In this document: positions 54,201 to 64,000 of the stretch, one piece after another
Layout of the letters: each line of letters opens with the position of its first letter
How positions within the stretch are numbered: the first letter of the stretch is position 1
Translations under genes and position numbers: made by a program
Notes under the pieces: generated by a model
Seen by the model: the letters and a program-made list of their open reading frames with translations, nothing else
Told to the model about the DNA's origin: nothing
Databases searched by the model: none
Assembly: GCA_029204225.1 (NCBI GenBank)
Contig: CM055097.1
Span: forward strand, 51,370,195 to 51,434,194
Direction: 5' to 3'
Length of the DNA: 64,000 nucleotides
DNA from: Diphasiastrum complanatum
Taxonomy: Eukaryota > Streptophyta > Lycopodiopsida > Lycopodiales > Lycopodiaceae

Positions 54201-57200
54201 CTTCAAGAATCTTAATTTGTCAATTTATCCACCTTTACATGCCAACTTCTTCGTCCATCTCCCTGACTTGTTACAAATATTAACTTGGACCTCAAAGTGC
54301 TCAGCCAAACAAACCCACCCTATAGCTCCCGAAAACCAACTAGCCTCATTTGTGCGTTAACATGATAATCAATCACTATCCACCCATTCTTATGTCGTAA
54401 GATTGCCACGCAAAATGAAATAGCCATTCGCTTCCTATTTCTATACCTAAGGCAAATGGCTTTTGTGAACAGATTGTAAGAAATATGTATTTAACAAACT
54501 TAGTTTGTTTGTTGTTTCCTCATGATCCGAACAAGCTGGTCATCATTTAAGTTCATCAAACTTCCAATTCTCATCCTTGCCAAGATGATGAATTAGAAAC
54601 ATTGTTCTAGAGTTTTTGGGAAATCCAGATTTCCCAAAGACAAATGCCCCACAATAAGCGCTTGCACTTCAATGTACTTGCAGTCTACAAGCAGTTTGCT
54701 TGTTATCTAACATAACTTGCAGATACTAGAGCTTTTAAAGAACAAAGTGGTAAGCTATTGATGAGACATGATATTGATCTCACTGAAACCCTCATCCATA
54801 GCAACCTGTATTTGCAAGTGCCTTCTGAAGCCAGCCAAATATCAACAAGCAGTACAAACAAAAGCATGGGTCAGACATTAAAAAATGGCCAGTAGGGGTA
54901 AGGAGAAGTCTGGGAAAACATAACCCCAAATGTAGGCATATATACCTGGCAGAATTAAAAGCATGTGTGAAACAAACCAACCCATACCTCCTCGACATAT
55001 GGAAACAGAGGTTGCAAGGATGTAATAAGCACATGATTTATGATGCTTTGCAAGGTCAAACTATCACGATCTTCATCAAGTGGGTCTAACGAGAGTCTTG
55101 TCATAGCAGGAGTGAATATAGGAGACTACGCCTACAAAGAGTCTTAAGCACCATCATTTGGTTTGGTCGACAATAGCTTGAGATTCAAGACATCAAATGC
55201 GAGACGAACGTAGATGTTCAGAGCATTACTGTTCTCTTTATGATATAATAATGGTGCTACACTTCAAGCCCATCATTTATATATGTTTCTACACATTTCA
55301 CTTTCTTATATATTGATTAGGCACTTGTATGAGGTTGAAAGAGCATAAAAATTTGAACAAGCTACAAGAGATACTCATTGCATCTGATGATCTGTATAAA
55401 GACATAAATACATACCTACATATGCCATCAGTCAATATACCAATAACGACATCATCATCAGTCTAGATACCTGAAAACTTCATCTGCTAATATTGCTTGC
55501 ATCATGTGGCTTGACATGTGGGTTGAAACTCTCCGTACTTGTGAATAATATACTCCATTAACTATTTAAAACTAGCTGAAGTGGCATTGAATTCAAAAGG
55601 AAGCTACCAATTGAAAAGAAACAGCATATACCCGACTGATAGGACAGGCCAAAATAAGACTCTCCATAACCAACTGCCAGAAATTAGGCTTCGATTTCAA
55701 ATTAAAATGTAGTTAAATGACAAAAGTTTTTACAGGTGATGATACAAAATTAAACTTTGTGATTAAGGTGCAGCGTGCTGTACAACAATAGACGAGTACA
55801 TATGTCCAAACTACCACTGATGCATGCATTGAAGCCTTTAGGGAAAGCGTGCAATCAAATTGAAGTACATTTTGAAAAGCTCAACTGTCAACTGATAACA
55901 ATTAGCACATCAGTCCTTCACCCATCTATGTATACATGCCCCGAACACAAAGGTGATAGGTACATGGGAGTTATGGTATGATGCCAATAAAACTGAGACA
56001 ATGAAGTTTCAAACAAAGGAATATCTTCCACATTCTATGTGAAATCTGTACAATAAAAAGTATAATACATTCTCATTTGAGTTTCTTATTGCAAAAGAAA
56101 CAGTGATGATCTTGAAAAATAAACAACCAATCTCATTACGAATGAAGGTCCAATGAAAAAATGATAAGAATTTCTTACTCCGCAAAATCGTTAGAAAATG
56201 CATGCAAACCATGAAAGAGTGACTTGCTGTACAAAGCCTAGGCTCATGACTGGCAGTGGCAGAGACATGAGCTCACTGTTGACTGCCAAAGCGATGGCCA
56301 ACGACACTGTGCTCACTAAGATTAAAAGCACCTGGTTTGTATCAAGGTGAAAAGTACTAAAACTACTGAAAAATACAGACAGGTTGCTGATTTATTGTAC
56401 TGAGAAGCACAGTTGACTTGTAAATACCTTCTGCGGAGATGGCCCGGCAGCAGATGATAGGTTTAATGCGATTTGCAAAAGAATACCTCATAAATAAGGG
56501 ATGTCTACATTGAGGACTTTGTATCAAGTAGACGGCCCTTCCCCCTCGAGGCTCAAGCTCCAACTTGCATGCTAAAATGAAGTGCCAATATGATAGTTAC
56601 AACCAAGCAACATGGTGCACAAGCACCAAGCAAAACTTTACCAGTTCAAGGGCAGATACCCAGAGCTCTCAGAAGAAGTTGCTTTGACCACCGACAGAAC
56701 ACTAGCTTCTAACAACTGAATGAAGCTGCATAACTACATAGATTATTCACTTCCAATATCAAGAATAACACGATTTGATCATTTACCAGAATAACTCCTA
56801 TCTATCCAAGAAGCTGTGTACAAATCAATTTGGAGATCAAGCGTTGTCCGACATTAGCCAAAGCTCATGCCTCAACCACAGTTAACCACCTCAAGCCATC
56901 GAAGTGTGTACCTCGTGTCAGTGCAACTCTATAAACCCCTCTACCATGGCAAGCCCAGCCAAAGGGAAACTATACAGCGAGTAATGGGATGTGGCTTTCG
57001 TAAAATTCAGTGGATCCAGATTGCAGATATTCATCTGGCTTGTGGCATAGTTCCTCAAGGTAGGCCGACTCACTGCAGACACATAAGAGTTCGAGTATAC
57101 CACCATAAAGTGCTTTACTCAAAAGAATGTTGCATGAAAACAATTGTGTATTGCTCTATTTACAGTTGAGAATGAATCCACTGCCAAAATTTTACCGAGA

Positions 57201-57320
57201 GTTCGTAAAGCCTCGATGTACTCCTCTTTGGTCTACTTGTTCTTATACTGCAGATCATACAGTAGGTGGAAAAGAAAAGTATGCCGCCTCGTATAGCAAA
57301 AACAGAACGCACCTTTGGCA
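51216..57320. other. Long stretch without a supportable gene
   Basis: AT-rich sequence with short unsupported frames on both strands. The part next to 57320 should include the 3' untranslated region of the HAC gene, but I could not place a polyadenylation site with confidence. Confidence 0.45.
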
Positions 57321-57327
57321 ACAAAGT

Positions 57328-60300
57328 CTAGCTTGCCGTACCAGCAGCTTCTGCAGCTCTCTGTCTCATCATCTCATTCACAGCAGCTCTACGACGTGAC
57401 TCACTTTGTTGTTGAAGTCGTCTCAAGTGCTCCTTCAGATCCCTAATATGAGAAAGTTGACTTAGTCCCTGCTACCTGCTATTGTGCTTGACAAAGATAG
57501 CAATCCTAGTTTGAGGAAGTACCTATCACTTAAATGGAGGTCCAAATTTCATTGCACAAATTTCTTGCAAAATGAGTGTTATTTCATGGAGGTTCGAAAT
57601 TAATCAACCAACAGCTTGAGTAATAAGTCTCCACCGTATAAAACAGAAGAATGATTGAGCACAGATCGCTTACTTGCAACGTGGTACCCGGCATTCCGAT
57701 TCTTTGCAAGCCCTTGCATGTAATTGCAAGAGATGCCACATTCTTTTGCACATTGCACAGCCTCCAGATGCCCGTGTCCGACACATAGTACCATGACGGA
57801 ATAGTCCCTTGACACTACGACATTTTGGATACTGGCATTGAGGCGCACAGCATTGTGAAGCATGCACCAGTAAATCCAACATCTTTCGAAGCTGCCAACA
57901 GAGTAAAATCTGAATATTAGTACCAAAGATCTCCAAACCTGCAAGTCTAAAAGCTCCCGCTTAATAACAGGCTAAGTAACAAAGCCAGTGAACCACGAAC
58001 ATGTACCAATAAAGAGCACAAGTAGAAGCAAACAAGAAAATAAAAAAAATTACGATTCTATAATGTTAACCACTGACTGAAAGTAAGTCGCACCTGCAAA
58101 ACTCGTTTTTGTCGAGCTTCCTTATTTTGGGCATTACGCTCTGCTGCTGATGGGTGTGGTGTGAGCTTATGAGGATGTTTCTTAACTTCATCCTTCTGGT
58201 AGCAAGCGTTACAGACATCAAAATCTGGGCAAGTTTCACATCTCCACCCCTGCCCTGTCTCAATATCATGATGGCACACATTGCATGTTGTAACAAAAGC
58301 CGGTGCTGTAGGATTGTGCAGATGATATAAGACCATCATCGATGAATGCTTAGCACGGCGCAGTGTATCATACTGGTAGTGATTGCCTTGGCAGAGACTT
58401 AAAAATGCTTGCCGAGTATCAAAAAATTCACTTTCCATAATCTCGTCTTTGTCCTTTGTGTCTGGAGTTACATCATTCACTTCTATCTGCATAAAATGCA
58501 AACAAATATCCCTCTATCTAAAAAACTGCAGTAAAGCCAAGAAATCAGATCCCCTTTGTGATCGCTATCACAAATTTCCTTTCAATATGTAAGTAAATTT
58601 GAGATAGAGACGGCAATCACAATTTATCATTGAACTAGTTAACTAGTAAGGAAATAAGTTCATGATTCAAACAGATTCATTCTCACAGGAATCAAGTGGT
58701 GCGCCTCCTTGCTGCTCACTGGATGCCTATCTTTTTCCTCCAACTTCTGCTCGACGTCATAACATCTGTAGATAAATAAAGATGATATAAAGCATAATGA
58801 CCCGTGAGCATGATCTAAAATATTTCATGAAATACATACAAATCCTGATGCAAACAAACAAAAAGGGGTAAAAACACTCAATGCTAAGCTGGAAATATAC
58901 TATTGATTCTCATGCCATGAATCCACCAGTGACAACTCTCTAAGACCAACTTACATTATAATACTGGCCATTTAAGAAATAGTTCTTGGTATTAAGATTT
59001 AAAGAAGGTTCGTATCTCAAAAACGTGTTGCATCTCAAGTTGCACATATTGATAAAAAATCAAAATGGAATATCTCTCTCATACCAAAGAAAGCAAGATC
59101 CTCATATTAGATAATAGGTTTGGGAGCATCAGATGTTCTTCATCTAACTTGACATGAAACATTGCGCACAGAACTGCCTAGAGATCTCAATAGCCCCTAC
59201 AAGTTTGTAGAACCCAATGTAGCCTATTGGAATCCATCCCAACTATCAAAAGCTCCATGGGTACCAAGTATGATTTCAAATCTAGGTCACAAAAGCATTA
59301 GCTATTCTACCAAAACACAAGCAGCTAGAATTCAAGTAGTTGAGACACCAAGTCTATAAAGGCTACAGCATAGCAGAATATATTCATGCTTTTAAATTGA
59401 AACAGCCCAAATCTGCTGCTTACATAGCAACAATTGCTAGACAGATTGAAAGGGAGAGTTCATCTTAAGGGCTATCCAGTTCTGTGTTCCATGGCTGTTG
59501 CATATATGGTTGGAAAATTGACAAAAAAGGAGCAAACTGATTCAAATTTGCTAAGCTATTTATTGGTCAGGCCTATCAAGAGAACAAAGTGGTGCTCAGA
59601 AACCAACCTATCACAGAGCTGAAAATTCTTGCACTGTTTGCACACCCAGCGACAGCCTGTGACAATGAAGACACAACAATGACTACAGGCATGGTGCATA
59701 TGCACCATAATAAAGTCTTCTTTCATCGGGAGTATTGAGTCGCCAAGCTGCACAGGAAAATTTCCAGATTTTAAGAAGTTAACAAAGTATTTCTTATTAG
59801 ACTCTCCGGCAAAACTTCAAATTATGAAATGCCACTTTCAACTAACTACATGTATCCAAAACCCTCACATTGAGATGCAATCCTCCAAGGCTTAAGTCTA
59901 CTGGAAAGGAATCGCAATATTGTTACTAACAAACTCAGTACATTACTCTACCTTGTGCATAAGCTGAAGATCTTTTGAAGCATTGCTTGAAACCTCGGCT
60001 TGAGTAATCAACTTGCAGGCTCGCTTGGGTGCTGCCTTCTTACTCCCTTTCTTCTGTAACCTTCGTCCATCCTCAGCCTCTTGTTGTAGCTGCACAATCA
60101 TGTCCTCTGCTGCGCCAGGCCAATAATCACCATCAAAGTAAGGTAAACGAGCAGCAGTAACCTTCGCTTTACATTCACCAGCAGAGACAAAAAAATGATC
60201 ATATAGATTCGTGACCTCCACAACTATGCCATCAGTGGTGGCCTTCCTCAACATTGTCAAATACCTGCATCAGAAAGATCATATAACTGGGTGTTATACA

Positions 60301-61440
60301 TATTCTACATTTAGAACTCAAAATAAAGCTGAAATAATTAACGAGCTGCATGCTTGACAATGTTTAAATAAGACATGCCACAACCGCACATGGTTAGAAG
60401 CCAACAGATTATAACAGTTTCTGAAAATTGTAAACGTTAAGAAGCAAAGAGAGATGACTTGAAAGAATTCTTTCAAATAGAGGAGAAGGAAATCAAGAAT
60501 ACAATAAGGAAAGGATGTACTCTGCTGTCTCTCAAGAGAATTTTCCCCAAAAAAGTCCATTCTACTAATTGCAACCAGTTAAGGTCACCAAGCTCACCAT
60601 TCTCTTAGCTTATCAGATTTTGGGGTTTTCTGAATTTCAGGGTGGCAATACAGTATATAGTCCTCCCCTTTTAAAGGAGGGCATGCCCATATATAGCAGC
60701 TACTAAATCCGCGTTTCTTGCAATAGTCCAAGTATCCAATCTGCAAAGAGACCCACTATATTAATCCAGATCAACGTCCATGAATATAAACCAGCTTCTT
60801 AGTATAGGCTTTTTAATTGCGTTGAGGAACAAGGAAAAGAATAAAAGATGTAGGAAAGTATATGAGGTTTAATAGGTGAAAAAAGAAATGCATCGATTTT
60901 AGTACCAAAAGCTCTTAGGTTGAATTTCTAAGTGAGAATTACCAAAATTTCATGATAAACAAAAGTTCGAAGAGCTTCTCCATGCACAGTTCTGACATCA
61001 GGCCTGAAATACTTGACAGAATCTAAATAAGAAAGATAAACTCGTCGCTGATTAGGCTGTGAGCATTCTGTTCCAAACTCCTGTACGTACATGCCAAAAA
61101 GACAAACCTCCACACCTTCGATTCTTTGAAACAACAGTACAACCTGATAATCCAATCCAGAATTAAATTTAGCTGACCATATCCAAAACCAATAGACTTC
61201 CATTTAGCATTACAAGCTAAAATTGCAAAACCTCAAAACAAAAAAAGACTTAACTTGACAGAGCATTCAATTTGACTTGGAAGTTTGTAGGCCTGCTTAA
61301 GTATGAGATACCTTTGACTTATAAGGAAATTCAGAGGGATAGTCTTCTTCCTGAAAAATCTCCATAAACCGTTGCTTTACTTCGAGCTTTTTATCCACGG
61401 ACGAAACTACCCTCACAACCAAAGCCTCTGCTCCAGGAAT
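57328..61440 (-). CDS. HAC: HAC-type p300/CBP histone acetyltransferase, C-terminal nine exons
   Basis: Exons (minus): 61312-61440, 60943-61143, 60598-60740, 60264-59952, 59747-59608, 58765-58687, 58486-58094, 57891-57674, 57442-57328. All junctions are GT/AG, the frame is kept throughout, and the sum is 1731 bp (576 residues plus TAG). Residues 1-262 form the KAT11 acetyltransferase domain ([81 protein letters not shown]). A first ZZ finger (about 280-335: [20 protein letters not shown]), a second ZZ (about 405-455: [16 protein letters not shown]) and a TAZ2 finger (about 467-550: [26 protein letters not shown]) follow. It is a nuclear co-activator acetylating histones H3/H4. The N-terminal TAZ1 and PHD exons are not in view. 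Confidence 0.93.
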
Positions 61441-61670
61441 CTACAGAAAGAAGAGAATGCGTAAATATGTTGCCTTGGGATTTATACCTATTTAGAAACA
61501 CGCATCTCACTGAAAAACACAAATATTCAAGATTTTTAACATGATATTTCAAGAATGTGATAAATAGATATTATATTCTCCCACCAGAAGCTCAAAAGCA
61601 TAATTGTAATTTGCAAATATCAAACCTTGACCTGGTTATCTCACATGCAATCAATATCCAAAGGAGAATC

Positions 61671-61870
61671 TGGATCAGCTTCGATAGGAATTAGAAGGTG
61701 CTATTGAAGAACATTTCATCAACAAGGAAAGTCGTAACACAATCATAGGGGGCGGCAAAGATTCTCAAACAGATTGGATCAGCTTCAATAGGAGTTAGAA
61801 GGTGCTATTGAAGAACATTTCATCAACAAGGAAACAATCATAGGGGGCAGCAAAGATTCTCAAAACAGAT
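61671..61870 (+). repeat. Tandem duplication, 104 and 96 bp
   Basis: Units 61671-61774 and 61775-61870 both run from TGGATCAGCTTC to AAACAGAT and differ by a few bases and an indel of about 10 bases (AGTCGTAACA present only in the first). The block lies just upstream of the gypsy reverse transcriptase fragment and probably derives from it. Confidence 0.85.
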
Positions 61871-61876
61871 ACAGAC

Positions 61877-62610
61877 ATGAGAAGCTCTTTGCCAAGGAAC
61901 CCAAATGTGTCTTTTTCCAAAAGAGATTGGTTTATCTCGGTCACGTTATTTCGGACCAGGGGCTGGAGGATTGACCCTGATAAAGTCCGTCACATTCGTG
62001 AATGGCCAATTCCTCAAACCATCAGGAGGTTAAGTCTTTTTTGGGCTTTACAAGGTTTTTCATAGATTTATCATGGGTTATGCAATAATTGCATTACCTT
62101 TGACAAATGTCCTCAAAGGGGCGAAAAGAACTAGCCGACAAAGTAAATACAGTCCTCCGGTTACTTGGACTGAAGAGATGAATCAGAGTTTTGAGAACCA
62201 CAAGTATTGTGTGTGTCTAGACTCTAGAGTGCCTATTCTACACATAGTGGATCCTAACAAGCCATATGTGCTTGAAACTGATGCCAGTGAATATGCCATA
62301 GGTGCAGTCCTATATCAGGACGGTAGACCGATTGCTTTTGAAAGCAAAAAGTTGAATTCTACTCAAAGGCGATATTCCACCTATGATAAGGAACTTTTTG
62401 CAGTTATTCATGCCTTAAAAATTTGGAGACATTATTTATATGGATCCAAATTTAACATAGTAACTGACCATCAAGCGTTAAAGTACATTAATGATGCGGT
62501 TGACCTTAGGGGTCATAAAGCCAAATGGTCAAAAATGCTCCAAGAATTTAATTATGACATTGAATATTGGAAGTGTACATCTAATAATGTCGTGGATGCC
62601 TTAAGCCAGC
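61877..62610 (+). pseudogene. Ty3/gypsy reverse transcriptase end and RNase H
   Basis: Reading through frame changes, 61880-62060 encodes the reverse transcriptase thumb (FAKEPKCVFFQKRLVYLGHV, RIDPDKVRHIREWPIPQT). The frame 62073-62600 contains the RNase H connection and domain: LETDASEYAIGAVLYQDG, FESKKLNSTQRRYSTYDKEL, HALKIWRHYLYGSKF and TDHQALKYI, with the D-E-D acids present. The integrase is missing: the frame runs at 62610 into LINE sequence. Confidence 0.9.
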
Positions 62611-62614
62611 TTCT

Positions 62615-63930
62615 CTATATCATACGAGCAGTTGTGGCACTGCACAGGCGAGTTAATGGCTGGATCCGAGTATCAGAGGTTGTATCACCAGAGGTGGATA
62701 GTACGATTGGGGTTAAGCAGGGTTGTCCACTTTCACCTACACCTTTTGGATTATAGATAGATGAGCTTGAGCAGGTTATACAGAGTGCCGGAGGGGAGGG
62801 ATGTACATTGGGTGATCTCATTATTGCTATTCTGTTATATGCGGATGATGTGGTCTTACTTTCGAGGACGAGGGAAAGCCTACAACGGCATTTGGATGCA
62901 CTTCATTCTTTTTGCATACAATGGGGATTGTCAGTGAATGTGGCCAAGACCAAGGTTATGGTGTTTAACACCTCCAGATCCTTCATGATACGGCAAGAGC
63001 TTCTATGGGATGGTCATCCAGTTGAGGTGATTGACTCCTATACATATCTGGGTGTTGTATTCTCTGGTCTCACTTTCAGTATGAGACAGGCAACGGTTTC
63101 CTAATTACGGAAGGGCTATTCTTCATTGGTAGATATGGAGAGACTGTGTTTCAGCTCACACATTAGGAACGCGACTAGTAAGTGCCGACTCTTTGACACT
63201 ATGGTGGTCCCCTCGGCCTTGTACGCAGCAGAGACATGGAGTACTAGCTTGACAGCCACTGAGAAGGCACGCATCTCACGACTTCAGAGCCATATACTAT
63301 CTCGGATGATACGAGCTAAGCCCTCTATACGACATCATATTATGAGGCCTTGTTCCACATTGTCACATTCATATAGCGACTAGAGGGTCTCCAGGGTGGC
63401 AACACGCACTATGCTACAGCAGCTTTGTCATCATCCCGACACTTACATCCTGAGGGACACTCGTTCTCATGGTATTTCCAAGCTCATGGTCTCCTTTCTA
63501 CATTGGGTATATATTCGAGGCCATCTGTACAGGGCATATCTTTAGAGCACTTGGCAAGCTCCATTGGGGGCAAAGACTGAGTTTTATCGTGCACACTTTC
63601 TTTCTCAAGATCCAACTGGATGTCCTATAGTACCCGGGTATCTGGTGGAGAGTATCTCACATAGATTGCGGATAGTGATGGGTCAGTTTGGGGTGTCCTC
63701 ACACCAGCTAGCCATTGAGACTAGCAGATATAGTGGCACCTTGTGAGAGGCTCGGGTTTGTGGTATGTGTGATACACACGAGGTAGAGAAGAGTTCCATT
63801 TTCTCTTCAGATGCCCTGCTTACTATGAGATCCAAGGGAGATATTACTGCTTGTTTCAAGATCACTCAGTCACTCTCTCTAATCATATGAGGATCCCAGA
63901 TGTGTTGCACTGATGATTCGGGAGATGTCA
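62615..63930 (+). pseudogene. Non-LTR (LINE) ORF2 3' portion
   Basis: Blocks: STIGVKQGCPLSPTPFGL, a stop, DELEQVIQSAGG, then LLYADDVVLLSRT (catalytic YADD), LSVNVAKTKVMVF and YTYLGVVFSG; next frame FDTMVVPSALYAAETWS and RLQSHILSRMI; the C-terminal region has SSHQLAIETSRYSG and a C-x2-C...pattern RVCGMCDTHEVE. This order is that of the plant LINE reverse transcriptase and C-terminal zinc-like domain. Stops and frame changes make it dead. The endonuclease part is absent. Confidence 0.88.
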
Positions 63931-63978
63931 GACTAGACACGGACACCCCCCCTTGATACAGCTGAGTATCAGGGAGTG

Positions 63979-64000
63979 CTCTCTCTCTCTCTCTCTCTCT
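63979..64000 (+). repeat. CT repeat at the window edge
   Basis: At least 11 CT units running to the last base; true length is unknown. Confidence 0.9.

Overview
This window looks like a heterochromatin-like stretch of a large plant nuclear genome. It has spliced genes with GT/AG introns, stacked Ty1/copia elements primed by initiator tRNA-Met, a plant-type p300/CBP acetyltransferase gene (HAC family), AT-rich sequence and long CT microsatellites. Low gene density would fit a fern, lycophyte, gymnosperm or similar large genome; I cannot name the species. Only one ordinary host gene is clear: the 3' part of a HAC gene on the minus strand (57328-61440, nine exons, 576 residues), whose 5' exons must lie beyond the right edge.

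Layout. 582-5032: remnants of at least two minus-strand copia elements, one with a decayed but unbroken 505-codon frame. 5033-8939: copy A of an unusual two-gene cassette. 8940-19500: sparse sequence with a Ty3/gypsy gag-protease remnant (12.9-15.1 kb), short GC-rich tandem repeats, an LTR-like promoter piece, a CT tract and a cluster of 14-bp palindromes (18.8-19.2 kb). 19510-39722: a nest of copia elements. Copia-2 (22725-28620, plus, TSD AAACA) sits inside the left LTR of Copia-3 (21780-34478, minus), which sits inside the 5' LTR of Copia-4 (21542-39722, plus); a truncated Copia-1 lies at 19510-21541. Copia-4 carries an internal 1.5-kb inversion and, inside that, a tRNA-like SINE with a 14-bp target duplication. 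39724-40110: a MITE with 31-bp terminal inverted repeats. 41979-42960: copia RNase H debris. 43011-47472: copy B of the cassette. 47.5-57.3 kb: mostly featureless, with a 137-bp CT tract and a tRNA-like remnant. 57.3-61.4 kb: HAC. 61.7-64.0 kb: gypsy RT-RNase H fused to a LINE ORF2 3' end, probably lying in a HAC intron.

The item most worth attention is the cassette seen at 5.0-8.9 kb and again at 43.0-47.5 kb. In both copies a plus-strand gene of unknown family converges tail-to-tail on a minus-strand, intron-containing gene whose protein has a coiled coil, a GDLK block followed by a CxxC zinc-like motif, and a very strongly conserved EKSHW block near its C-terminus. The pattern suggests a DDE-type transposase-like protein. 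Both copies end on the right in CCTCTAATG, as does the MITE, whose inverted repeat starts CATTAGAGG. I infer an undescribed or poorly described DNA transposon family with a two-gene autonomous form and short deletion-type relatives. Both copies here are broken.
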